Shown in pieces: positions 25,893-37,024 of a stretch of 64,000 nucleotides of DNA. The position numbers and the translations under genes were made by a program. Every line of letters starts with the position of its first letter. The stretch's first letter is position 1. The notes beneath the pieces are model-generated. The model did no database searches. It saw nothing but the letters and a program-made list of their open reading frames with translations, and had not been told where the DNA came from. Source of the stretch: Taeniopygia guttata (Eukaryota > Chordata > Aves > Passeriformes > Estrildidae); the NCBI RefSeq assembly GCF_048771995.1, contig NC_133026.1:120051501-120115500 (forward strand). The letters run 5' to 3'.

Positions 25893-26235
25893 TTTGGACT
25901 GCAGGAACCAATTCTTGACCTTTCCCTACATGAGGACCTATTCTAGCTTTTCAGAATAACATCTTATTTTAGACTCAGAGTGTCCAGCACTGTTGCTGTC
26001 CTAAAACATGAAACAGAATAGTAATAGGTATAAAACATTTGTGTAAGCTCACTTGCTCTGGTAATGAGGACTTAAATGTAGAGTCTGGCCTTTTTTGCTG
26101 TATGCAGTAACAGATCACCTAGATTCTGAAATGTGAAAGTGTTTGCAGTGATTTAAGAGATGTCTATTATGTAAATTAGGGGTATTAGATCTTTAGTTTG
26201 ATGGCGGCTAATAAAAAGTCAAGTGTTCTGTATTT
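25893..26235 (+). other. TERF1: TERF1 3' UTR with poly(A) signal
   Basis: AT-rich non-coding stretch after the stop. An AATAAA at 26210-26215 is followed by T/G-rich sequence (AAGTGTTCTGTATTTTT), a plausible cleavage site near 26230. A longer 3' UTR using a later signal, such as the AATAAA near 27754, cannot be excluded and would overlap the SBSPON 3' end. Confidence 0.55.
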
Positions 26236-27340
26236 TTAATGGGCTGTATCTCTTCTTAGATTGACCTTTTCATATTTTTACTTCCTGCCATAAAGCCCAT
26301 TCTAATTTGCTTTGCTTTACTTTGAAATTTAGATCAGACTTGTCATCTCTGTAAGTTATACTGAAAAGTATGTATGTATTAGTATTGTTAATTTTATGAG
26401 ATAATGGTTTGTTGGGTTTTTTTCTGCAGTTAAAAAGGTGTAAATTCATATAATGTTGTATTTGTAAGTAACAAAGGGACTGGTTAATTTTTTACATGGA
26501 AAGGAGCACTATTATACTAGCACTTAGCATCTCTTGGTTAGCTTGTGCCACCTACCTTGTCTTGACAAGTGACTTCTTCCAGAGCAGCAGGAAAGGGAAA
26601 GCTCAAAAACACATGGCCAAAGTAGGGCTCAATAATGAGTCTACTCTGTCAGTGACAGCAAAGATACTCTTTAATGGGGGTCACTAGCAAAGTCTCTGCT
26701 GGCCACTGTAGCTCTCCTGCTCATGGGAGACTGTAACAGATGGATGAAGGCACTAGCCTGTATCTCTGGATTCAGATAATTTGGAAGAGATTTCCACAAT
26801 CTCAGAAAACTCATGCTTTCCGCTGTCATACTGGTGTGAATCAAGTGAAATGCAATTCAAAGTTTGTTTTACAACACATTCTTACTGTAGACAGAACCTC
26901 AAGCAGATCACCTTTCTTATTCTTGCTAGGAGACTCTGGCTTCTTCCAGGAAGTCTTCGTGTTGCACGCAAATGCTGCCTGTCTTAACAGGAAATTTTCT
27001 CAACCTTCATAGCAGTCTTGTCAGTGCTCAGATGTTGCAGGTTCCTGTGCTAATCATTGTAGATGAGCATTTTTAATTAGTAATAAGTAATTTTTTTACT
27101 CTTAGCCAAGGCCTTAGTCACAAAGTCTGGTCTAGGTTCATCTGCCAGAAAAGTTACACTATGTATTACAAAGTTCTGAGGAGACTAATTCCTTAACAAT
27201 GCTGACTAGGTATATGTCTTCATGAAGGTGGCTGAACATGAAAACTGCAGTGTAGAGGAAGAATACTTACATAGTTAAAGTGTAAAAAATTGTCTAGATG
27301 ATACTGGAGAGGAACAAAGTACCTAAACTGAAATCAGTTT
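26236..27340. other. Convergent intergenic gap between TERF1 and SBSPON
   Basis: About 1.1 kb between the likely poly(A) sites of the two convergent genes. I see only short chance open frames and no recognisable repeat. Confidence 0.5.
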
Positions 27341-27344
27341 TAGC

Positions 27345-27744
27345 TTTCAAAAACTTAATTTTTATTCACCCTTGCTCTTAAATGTTGACAGTAACTATTG
27401 TCAGACTTGAAAATATTTGGCTGGCTCACTACTGAGTAGGAGCAGTGCCTGTAGACAGGGCTTTGGCCAGTAAAGATGGAAAGCAACTTTTGTGGTTAGA
27501 AACATTAGCATTTTAATTACAAAAGAGAAACAGGGTAACATGCTTCTAGTGTTCTAATACAGAGATTCAGTCTTAGCATTTTGTATTAAGGCGGAGAGAA
27601 TTTCCTGAAATGATTCTGCCAAAGTCCTGACTCCTTTAAAATTTGTTAAGGCTCCAGAAAATGCAGCAGAAATATATAGGTTTCTTGGCATTGGTGTTAA
27701 TTTTCTTAGTCTTTTTGTTGCAATTTTAAAGGTCTTTTAAACTT
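27345..27744 (-). other. SBSPON: SBSPON 3' UTR with candidate poly(A) signal
   Basis: Downstream of the stop on the - strand, the first canonical AATAAA I see is at 27366-27361 (TTTATT on the + strand). The 3' UTR would then be about 400 bases. A variant ATTAAA lies nearer, around 27512, and could be used instead. Confidence 0.45.
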
Positions 27745-27862
27745 TTATGTAAAAATAAAACTATGCACCAGGGGACAGGAACAGTGTTCCAGTTGCCGGA
27801 TCTTCTTCCAGGTTCCTTGGCACTGAGAGTTGCCAATTGCTTCCCAGTGTAAGATTTTATCT
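27745..27862 (-). CDS. SBSPON: SBSPON last coding exon
   Basis: After acceptor CTCATTTCAG the 118-nt coding part encodes residues 228-265 and a TAA stop. The residues DKILHWEAIGNSQCQGTWKK, then IRQLEHCSCPLVHSFIFT, match human LHWQAIGNPRCQGTWKK and CSCPAVHSFIFI. The match runs to the last residue, so the stop is well supported. Confidence 0.93.
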
Positions 27863-30800
27863 CTGAAATGAGACAATAAATATGAAATTAGAAGAGTAAA
27901 AGCTATGTATTTAGTATTACTGGATTGTGTTGTATAAAATGTCAGAAGATTGGATTTGTTTAATCATATAAGACTTTATTAAACACATCCAGCTCTTAAA
28001 ATTCTTTCTGGAGCAGACATTATATTCCTAAGTGGAATATCCAGCATGGTGCATTGAGTAGCTAGTTGTACAGGTATTAAGTAGTATGCATATTAATAAA
28101 TGTATGGATCATATAAAAATCAGTTCTGAATAATAAATATCTACTTGCACAATTAATTTTCTAAAAACCAGGTATATATGCTTGAGGGGAGTACCAATCC
28201 ACCACGGTTAAATCTGCAATCAGATTTGGACTATGGCAGGACTATGGCACTTTTACTTTTTAAGTAAAAGTGCCCATAGCTGTAAAAAGTCCTCTTCCAC
28301 TACACAAATTCCATCACCTTAACAATAGTGACTAAAGCATTAAGCTCTTATATTGAAATGACTTCCCAATTTTATCTAGGTTTTAAAAGCAATTTCTGTG
28401 TTAAGTGAAAGGATGAAACCTTCTGTGCTCTACAAACTGTTTAAGCTGTTCCAGTTTTTAGGTACAATAAATGCAGCTTTTAGTGAGATTTTGAGAAGTA
28501 TGAACTCCGGTGCTGCGTTTTGGTTTACCCGTGTGCGTTGTGGCCGTCGCCGGAGCAGCGCTGCGTGGCCGTGCTCATGGCCGGGGGCTGGCAGGCGACG
28601 CACACGGTGTGTCCCTCGCGCAGGTACTGCATCCAGCGCGCGTACGGCCGCGTCTCCAAGGCACACTGCTGGGAAAGGGATTCCGTCCTGAACTCCACAC
28701 AGTATCTGCTCAGAGGGAAAAGAACCAAATTATGAGAGATAAAGCACGAGCTAAGTAGGCACTTTGAATGGACTTACATATCATAAGCGTGCTGTTTGTG
28801 AAATGGAAGTTAGACATCATCATTGCTAACAAATCTTTCTGACCCTAACCCGATCAGTGGATTCTTAAAAACATTATGTAAACTATTTCTCATACTATGC
28901 CCCAGTCCAGTGTTTTATGTACAATCTCATTTTCTGGTAGTGTTCTGTATTAAATAATTTTGAAAACCAGATCTCAGTAACCCATATTTTTTCTTCTATG
29001 CTGCTGAAAGAAAATGGAAAAGAGACTAAGAGCATCAATGATTTTTATTGTTCTAGGAAAAATAGCACAGGACAAAGCATTATGAGCATTACCGACCCAG
29101 TAATAGCCTAATTTAAACTTCATTACCATCTCTACTGGTAACTAAACAAAATTTCTTACCGCTTGTGTCAAATAGTTTAAAAAAAAGGTCTCTTGACACC
29201 AATTCCATTCAGCCCACGTTGTTCAGAGACCTACATCTAATTTCTCAGACTTACACTTACATTCAGCTTTGTTTTAGCATTGTTTACTGCTGGCTTTCAA
29301 AAGCAGCTGTCACCAGATTTGCCATGATCCCAATGTCTAATTCAGGACAATTAGCAAGTAATAAAGAATATCTAGGATATGCAAATAAACTGCAGGAGAG
29401 AAAACCAGTACAAGCTACAGCTTATTGTTTAATTTTTGAAATTTTAATTACATCTTTCTCTGTAGACAGCTGTTTTCTACTGAACAAGATGACCCACATA
29501 CATATGATAAATAGATTACCCTGCTGCTTCTTTGTCTGAAGGCCAGAGAGAAGAAGCTGCTCGTCTTTTTCTTTCTTTACCGTATTCAGAGGTAGTTATG
29601 AAAGCAGGGACTGAGGGAAAAAAACAGTTATGGTAAAACAGCAAGGCACAGCTGAGTCATATTTCAATTACTGTAACAGTGGGTGAATGACTTCATTGAA
29701 AAAGTGATAAAATGTTGGCAACATTGGACCTCAACCCCATTCCCTACAGCTAAGCTCTCTCCTTATTCAGAACAAAAATAATGCATGCCATCTAGACAGT
29801 GAGGAAATAGGATGTACTGGAATCCCACAAGGAGTACTGTTTCCAGTTTCATACTGAATTTGTGTTCTAATTTCGCACAGAGATAATTTGATACTTGCAT
29901 CTAACTGAAGGAATGGACGCAGCTTAGTTGTTTGCTTAACAGAAAATTAAGAGCAGCCAGAGTAGGAAAACAAATTATTGAATAAAAAGTAGTATGACAG
30001 TAGAAAGTAAAGTTCTAAATTAAAATTTTAACCAGCTAACTGCAGATAGATGCTTGGTTTATTGCTGTTCATTGACATCAGTAAAATTTATGATGGCCGC
30101 GATGGACACAATATACAGCAGAGAGATGAAATGGAGAGTACCATGTTCATGGCCGCAGTCCTCCCCCTGGTAAGTCAGGTATTCCAGGCAACCAGCCTTC
30201 TCCTCCAGAGCTGGACATGGTTCCCCACCGTTTTTAGGTTCCTGTTGTACATAGCGCCTACGGATCCGCAGCCCAGGATGACATTGTTCTGCACAGCCAC
30301 TCCAATGACTCCACTCCCCCACAACACAGGGAATAGCTGCAAAGCAGTATGAAAACATTATTAGTAGTCAAGAATTCTGTTTTATCCTAATTGCTTTCAA
30401 AAGCTTGAGATAATAAGATCATATTGAGGGGCTTTTTGTTTGGTTTGGGCTGTTTTTTTTTTTAACTTTTTTTTCTAATTTTATTTATATCGGTTTGAAT
30501 GCTCTTCCAGGATTTTGCATACTCAAATTGAAAATTCAAACCTGCCTGCAATGCTTGGCTCCCTATTCCATCCGTTGTCCACAAAGAAAGAGCCCCTCAT
30601 CAAAACCTTTCTCTACAGCTGCAGGGTTCTTCTGTACCCTCTTCTGAAGCATAAAGCATTAGCCTCAAAGGAGACCAGCTCATGGATTATCTACACCAGA
30701 CTGGTCTGACCTTCCTTGGCAGTTCCTACATCACTAGATTTTGTTTAAAGGCTGGAACATTAACCAGTAGCACATTTGATTCCCTTCAGATCTATTTCTA

Positions 30801-33800
30801 GTTCCTTTTTCTTCAACACTGAACTGTATTCAGTGCCACAATTTTGTTCTCCTGTTTTAACACAGATCCTGCTCATTTTCAACTACAGAACATTGGATAT
30901 TTGAATTTCAGTTCTCATGGATCACAAACTTCCTCTGAATTAGTCAAAAATTCTGGGGAAAGTACCATTATTTTTAAAGTAAACTTTGAATCATAAGAAA
31001 CTGCATTTCCCTTAGGCAGGGAAGAAAAGGTTTTGCAGTGTCATTCCCAGAATACAAAAACAGGTGATAGATACATTATTCCTGAATGAGAAGCTACACA
31101 ACGCAGAAGTCTTCACTTTATTTTTCCATTAAAACAATATGCAGCTGTAAAAAACACACAGCCATTTTACATCTCCATGAAACTGCTTTTCTCAGACTCA
31201 TCTCCAGGAACACCAAGTCCCTGTTTTCGAAAACTATACAACCTAAAAATTTCCCCTTTCCTTAGCAGTCAGAATGAAAAGCTTCATTGCAGGCTGAGCC
31301 CTCAGGGGTTGGATTATGATGATCTCTGGATGCTCACTGGTGGAACAAACAACCCGTCTACCTGGGAGCTTCAAATCTGCACAGCCATGGCAGGAGAAGC
31401 ATGAAAGAGCAGATAAGAAAAATGTCTCACACATGGGCATCCATCAAGTGGAAGAATTCTCTGAGGATAAGCAATGATTTCCCTACACAGGTCATACTTA
31501 ATTTGTGCCCTACAAGGACATTTAATCTGACTGGTGAGGCATTCCCAGTAGCCTTCTTTCCTGGAGGCCACCCAGTAGGTGCTCCAGGTTAGAGAATGGT
31601 ACAAAATACACATTATCATCTTAAATGGGCTACCTTAAGTGGGCTATCTTAAACTGGTTCTGGATTGTTTTGGGTCATGCTTCTCATTATCTAGTGAAAT
31701 AAAACTTTTCATTTCCCAGGTGTACTATTTCTCATTAGCTTGTAATGGAACATATCACATGCTTTCAATTTTTTTTCTGCATTTCCGGATTACAATTTAA
31801 ATCCCCAAGAAGCTTTACAGCTTAACCCCTAGTTACATCCTTGTATCAGTGTTGAAGGAAAGTGATGGGACCAAACTAATCTTTCAGGAAAATATTTTAT
31901 GCCCTCTGGGATTCAGCCAGTACAAGAAATTGGGAAGAGAGAATAGAATGTGATAACCTCCTTGGGGTTTGTGACTCTTCTCATAAAACATAGAAATTGC
32001 AGTGTTTGCTCTGTCATTACATCTCTAATTTCTTGGACTACTACCAATATAATAAAGCAGATAAAACCTCTGAAAGAGGCTACTTGGCAGACGTCCTTAT
32101 CACTTCACCAAAATTCCCTTCCTCCATTCTCACTGTGTACCAGCTGTTCTGACCAAACTTGCTCACTTTGATATGCACTTACTCAGTGCCCTGACAGCAC
32201 CAGGTGCATTGTGGCTGAGGATGCTGCATCCCACGCCCGAAGGAATTCCACTGAAACAGAACCACAGGGTTGCCCGAGTATTGGGCCACCTGCTCAACAC
32301 TCAGGCAGTGTTGCCACTGCCCATCCTCCTCAACAATTAGTATCCTCTGGTTTTTTCTTCTTCTTACTGAAAAACACTTTCCCAGACAGCTCCTGAGTAT
32401 GATTTGTATAACAGTGCTGGGAAATTGCAGAAAAAGCCCCCTTTGCCACATGCAGACACCTGACACTTAACCACCAGGCACTGCCCTCAGACACATCCAA
32501 GTACCCCAAAGTACATGACACAACCTCTGTGGCTGTGAAGGCACCACACTGACATGTTGCAGTACAGCCCTCAGACTGTTTGTTCCAAGAATGGTGAACT
32601 AGAAAAGAAAACCAGGCATAGTTAAAATGTCTTAGAGCTCACCATGGGATAGCCAGGACAAGTGCTAAATGCAGTATGGACCTCACAGTCTTTGCCACCT
32701 GGCTGCAGGGTCCAAACACAGTCCTTGACTCTGCTAGATTTTATGGCACAAGCACAGACTTCAATGCCTGATCACAAATCTTAGTTCTACCCATGTGCCC
32801 TAAGGACAGTAAGTGTCTATCTAGCCTATTTCCTTATCTATTGATTCTCTTCCAAGCTGGCGGTATGAATGACCTAAATAAATAAAAATTTCCACAGAAC
32901 TTTAATCCCATATTACCACCTTGATATGCAGATAACATCAAGTCTAACATCAAATTTTCCATGAAGAAACAAAGGAACTGAGTAAGTGCATAACAAATAA
33001 AGCAATGACTTCATGTCTTACTGGAATCAAACCAAGCTGACAGTTAAATATTGGTCATCTGCAGAAATACATGGTAATTTTATGGTTATCAAGATTTAGA
33101 ATAAGAAGGATGAATTGCCCTAGTTATGTGGAAAAATAAGAATATTGGGTTGCTAGAATGGAATTTAGGCAGTGAGATAATAATGTCGCTCTTGCAGTCA
33201 GTACCCAAAAACTATTAAGGGACAGTAGATCAATTTTGTGCCTTGTTGGAAAGATGTCAAATTCCTCAGCATGACAGAGATTGGATCCATGAGCTGACAT
33301 AAAAGAAATGGTGCTATCTCTTGACACACAAAAAGAAGTATCAAGGACCTATAGCTATGGTATACCTATCTTTATGGATCCCTCTCTATATTGCTATTTG
33401 CTCAGCTTATTTAACACAGTGATGTCAAATGATGATTCATGGAAACAATGAGGAGGATGCAAGTCAAAGGAAACTGAAGGAAGGGATTTGTTCTCGGGTA
33501 TCTACCAAAATGTGGAAGCTAATGCAACACTTGAAATTTCAATATAAACCACAGAAAAATTACACTGCTATCTTATGAAAGACAGCTCAGTAGCCAAATC
33601 TTTGGTTTTGTCTTCTACTTGCAGCACTAAGAAACACAAATCCTTATTTCTGATTGAAATTCCATTTAGTTTTTTCTCATCTCTGGAAAAAGAAAAACAG
33701 AGGCTTGTAGTATGTTCATTGTACAACATATATTGTAATATGTACGGATCTCTAGATTTTTTCAGAGTATCCACTTTGATTCAAATGGTGAGCTGATTCC

Positions 33801-36798
33801 TTTCTCAGGCTTTCTCACTGGACAGTAGTTCCTATTTAAAATACTATGTACAACAATATTTTTTCTTCAAAAATATTCTTCATTTATTCAAAAATATTCT
33901 TCAGTGTTAGAACTATAAGGAAGTTTATTTAAAAATTCTTGAACTTGGGTTCAGCAGTCCATGAACTTCTGCCGAGCCAGAAGTATGTAAAGTACTAAAC
34001 CTACAATGATCTTTAGACATGACAGAATTTAACCATGCTGCTGGCAGCTTTAGGATGTTAATTCTTTCAGTCATTTCTTTTATTCTGGAGCATTGTTTTT
34101 GGGTGATTCCTAACATCTCTTGCATCCTAGCATCTCTTGATTACTTAAAGTTGAGGCACTTTGCACTTTCCCCAAAGGATGAAATGTCCTTTCTGCAGAT
34201 GCTGAAATCATGAGTTGTGAACAGGTTGACAAACAAGCAGTAGCACGAGAACCATTGATCACCTTTCTTCACATTTCTATTTCAAAGTTTTGAACTCTAC
34301 ATTCAAAACAGTGAACTATGCCAGTGAACACCCCAGTGTCATTAAACACTTAGATTTTAGCAAGACGTAATGGGGAGATGCCAACATCCAACAGGAACAA
34401 AAAAGACTCTAGAATTTTCAGCTATACTGTGTAAATTGAAACAAACTTCCAGTGGAACTATTTAGAATTTATGTTTATACAGAATACAAGTTAATGACTA
34501 CTTGCCATGGAGAGTATATAGTATCATTTGCCTTTAAAAGAACAACTTGTAAATTTAGAATTTTGGATGTGTGAATTCTAGGATCACCTTGCCAGGGTGC
34601 CAAAGTTCTGCCCTCCCATGCTACACCCATCAATGCAAAATGTGCTGTTCCCTCTGTGTTTGCATTGGTGTTCGCACAACAGCAGGGCAGCAAGGCAGTG
34701 CAGGGAGTCAAACCAGGCAATAAAAGAAAACAGGCAATAGAGAAAACAGAAATAGTTCCCTGTGTGTTTAGCTTCCTGAACTGGGCCACCAAAGACTGGC
34801 AAATTTTAGCTCTGGTGAAGAAGAGGCAGTGAGACAGGGAGGCTTCACTGAAAGTCCACTTTCCTGACTGGATCTAGGGTACCCACCACCCACACAGGGT
34901 ACAAGAGCGGTGCATTTATATTGTAGACATACTATGCCTTTTGAGGCAATCACCACTGAGCCCGAGCCAAAAAATACCATATTGATGACAGCAGGGCATC
35001 ATCAAGTGCCAGAAGTCACCCCAGAAGTCATGGTAATGAAAGTGTTTAAACTAGAACTTCTCAAGCACAATCTTGAGATTCTTTTTGAAGGATTTCAGCT
35101 CTGTTTTCATGCTAACACTATGCATGTTCATCAGCTCTCTCCTTTTATGCTTGAATATTAAAAATTATTTGATTTACTGAAAGGATGCAATATGCTGCAG
35201 CTGTATGACAAGCATCTTGCCAGTTCTTCCTCTACTGACTTTCCTGAATGAAAGAACCATCTATTTGAAAAATGCTACATTCTGTCTGACTTTGTGGTGC
35301 ATTTTTTTCCCTTCTGTTACTCTGAGGAGATTATTAAACTGTGGGAGAGCTGACCATGTTCCTTCTAGAGGCCTGGGGTCATAGTTCTGCTCTGCTGAGT
35401 TCTTCTGTGCAGTTTTACATCCTTCAGGATGGGTCTACCCAATCTGAGAGTTGAACTCTGCCTTCCCAGCCCGGGCAGATGTAAGCCAACCTGGGTGCCA
35501 AAGCTATGTGGCTATGTCAGCATGGCATTGAGCCTGCTAAATACACCCTAATTAGCAGGACTGTGCAGCAGAGGCTCATGACTTTCTGACTGTAGGCTGG
35601 CGTGCATCCAGCCAGCTGGGAAGAGACATTAAGCTGACCAAGTATTAGTACTGCACCTGCAAAGCAAGGTCTGTGTCCTGCATCCCAGGCACACAGAGGT
35701 CAGTCAAATTGTGAAGGCTGCAAAGGGTAGAAATACCACAGAAAGAGGCACGGTGAATACCTACAAAGCAGATACTCCGTTTGGTAGAGCTGGGCTACTT
35801 TTTCCTCCTTGCCATTGCTCATTGGGACGTCTTGCCATCCCCCGAGGGCTGGCAGAGGACCCTCTCACTTATGCGCTTACGCTTATTTTTAAGCCTTTGC
35901 CTTCACAGTAAATTCCTGCAGATTCATGCTCCTAGACAAAACCTCACAGTGGGGACTTCCCCAATTATTTCATTGAATTTTGTTTGTCAGGATGTGAAGA
36001 AAGAATCAGCTGAGAGACATAGACGGTGCTAAATTAACCTCCCTGCTGTCTCTGCAATCGGACATCCTCACGGCAATCAATCCGTGTTTGGGACTTGCCT
36101 GAGTGAAAAGTAAGTAACATAATATTTTAAAGGTAAAATAACTTCAGACTGTCACCGTACCACAGCTGATCTGGAAACCTTTTCTCTCTAGTAAGTGAAA
36201 AGTTTGTCTCCCTTCCTGAGCCTGGCGCTGCCCCAGCCTGTGCTCATGCCCTCGCCTCGGGGCTGGAGAGGGAGGAACCTGCCCCTCTCGCAGCCCGGAG
36301 CCCGTGCCCGGACGAACCCGGCGAAACCTCCCTCCCGCCAAGCCCCGGCAGGCAGCTCCTGTACCCGGCCGGAGGGCCGGGGCGGCACTCCCGTACCCGG
36401 GCAGGGGGCCGGGGCGGGGGGTACCGTACCCGGGCAGGGGGCCGGAGCGCGGGTCCCGTACCCGGGCAGGAGGCCGGGGCGCGGGTCCCGTACCCGTACC
36501 CGGGCAGGGGGCCGGGGCCCGGGGTGCCGCCGGCCGCCCTCCGCCGCGCCCCCTCGCCAGGACCGGGGCGGACGCACCTACCCGGGCACGCCTGGCCGTG
36601 GTCGTGGCAGCAGTCCCCGGCTCGCCGGCAGCCTCCGTCGCAGTAGCAGGTCCCGTAGCCCCCTCCCTCCCTCCATCCCTCGCCGACGCAGGCGGCATCC
36701 CGGCCCTGGCAGCACTTCCCTTGGCAGCTGCCCCCGGCCCCGCTCCCGGCCCACAGCAGCCCCAGCCACAGCGCTCCCGACAGCGCCGTGCCGCCCAT
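27745..36798 (-). CDS. SBSPON: SBSPON, somatomedin B and thrombospondin type 1 domain protein (5 coding exons)
   Basis: Predicted secreted, cysteine-rich extracellular-matrix protein; its molecular role is not well established. Coding exons in transcript order: 36798-36582, 30336-30142, 29610-29520, 28705-28529, 27862-27745. They total 798 nt, giving 265 residues plus stop (human protein 264), and phases agree at every junction. Residues 1-~23 are a signal peptide (MGGTALSGALWLGLLWAGSG). Residues 25-71 are a somatomedin B domain with a CQGKCC start and CYCDGGC and DCC cores. Residues 76-133 are a TSP1 repeat (WSHWSGC, RIRRR, final Cys133). Residues 138-168 are a basic linker. Residues 169-265 are the conserved C-terminal half, ending CSCPLVHSFIFT (human CSCPAVHSFIFI). 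Intron 1 is 6.2 kb. The gene is convergent with TERF1, as in other amniotes. An odd point is an RKRR run at 151-154, absent from human. Confidence 0.96.
28228..28279. repeat. Tandem 11-mer plus hairpin in SBSPON intron 4
   Basis: GGACTATGGCA occurs twice in tandem (28228-28238, 28239-28249). The second copy opens a hairpin with arms 28242-28258 and 28262-28279, loop TTT and one bulged base. Confidence 0.85.
28529..28705 (-). CDS. SBSPON: SBSPON coding exon 4
   Basis: A 177-nt exon, acceptor TGAGCAG, donor GTAAAC, phase 2 to 2. It encodes residues 169-226: YCVEFRTESLSQQCALE, RWMQYLREGHTVCVACQPPA and CSGDGHNAH, nearly the human sequence. It is locally GC-rich (third positions) compared with its AT-rich introns. 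Confidence 0.94.
29520..29610 (-). CDS. SBSPON: SBSPON coding exon 3: basic linker
   Basis: A 91-nt exon, acceptor TTTTTCCCTCAG, donor GTAATC, phase 1 to 2. It encodes VPAFITTSEYGKERKRRAAS and SLWPSDKEAA (residues 138-167), clearly homologous to human VPAFITTSAFNKERTRQATS. It contains an RKRR run at residues 151-154. Confidence 0.9.
30142..30336 (-). CDS. SBSPON: SBSPON coding exon 2: TSP1 repeat
   Basis: A 195-nt exon with acceptor TTTGCAG and donor GTACTC. It encodes residues 73-137: CVVGEWSHWSGCAEQC, RIRRRYVQQEPKNGG, CPALEEKAGCLEY and GEDCGHEH. The two Trp (81, 84) and six Cys fit a thrombospondin type 1 repeat. The frame stays open past the donor, but only splicing at 30142 joins to the next exon and restores the family sequence. 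Confidence 0.92.
33866..33903. repeat. 17-bp direct repeat in SBSPON intron 1
   Basis: TTCAAAAATATTCTTCA at 33866-33882 recurs at 33887-33903, a 21-base period, as left by a small local duplication. Confidence 0.85.
36361..36527. repeat. GC-rich 32-33 bp minisatellite, 5 copies, in SBSPON intron 1
   Basis: Tandem copies start at 36361, 36393, 36426, 36458 and 36496, each beginning GTACCCGG and running into GGGCAGGGGGCCGGGG. Copies 2-5 are close to each other; copy 1 is diverged. A 6-bp partial unit (36490-36495) precedes the last copy. It lies 54 bases inside intron 1. The G-rich strand is +, the template strand for SBSPON. Confidence 0.9.
36582..36798 (-). CDS. SBSPON: SBSPON coding exon 1: signal peptide and somatomedin B domain
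   Basis: Encodes residues 1-72 plus one base, then the donor GTAGGT. A hydrophobic leader is followed by ten cysteines spaced as in human SBSPON (CQGKCC, AAC, YGTCYCDGGC, GDCC, QAC). The exon is strongly GC-rich. The reading frame stays open upstream to 37116, but this ATG is the one that begins a proper signal peptide. Confidence 0.94.
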
Positions 36799-36943
36799 CA
36801 CCGCCGCCCCGGCCACCGGCCACCGCCGCGCCGCCCGACGTGCGGGCCCCGCCGCTGCTGCGCGCCGCGGCCGCCGCCAGCCCCCGGCGGAGCGGAGAGG
36901 AGAGGAGCGGGCTGGGCGGACGCCCGGCGGGGGCGGGGGGCGG

Positions 36944-36971
36944 CCCTGCCCTGCCCTGCCCTGCCCTGCCC
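36944..36971. repeat. (CCCTG)5 pentanucleotide repeat
   Basis: Five perfect CCCTG units plus CCC, about 145 bases upstream of the SBSPON ATG, so in its core promoter or 5' UTR. Confidence 0.9.
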
Positions 36972-37024
36972 GGTCGGGCAGCGGCACAGCTGCCTCGGGG
37001 CTGTCCTGCCAGGGGTCTGGGTGT

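Larger units (their letters stand above)
36240..37015 (-). promoter_or_regulatory. SBSPON: SBSPON CpG-island promoter
   Basis: Dense CpG block spanning the start of intron 1, exon 1 and about 200 bases upstream of the ATG. There are GC boxes around 36930-36942 (GGGGGCGGGGGGCGG on the + strand), a purine-rich GAGAGGAGAGGAG at about 36893-36905, and no TATA box. The transcription start is probably 36830-36950. Confidence 0.7.

Noticed and set aside
30059-30141. Continuation of the SBSPON TSP1 frame beyond exon 2 (to a stop near 30059)
   Set aside because: Splicing at 30142 joins in phase to exon 3 and restores the conserved VPAFITTS sequence, so the extension is intronic. An isoform ending here is possible but unsupported.
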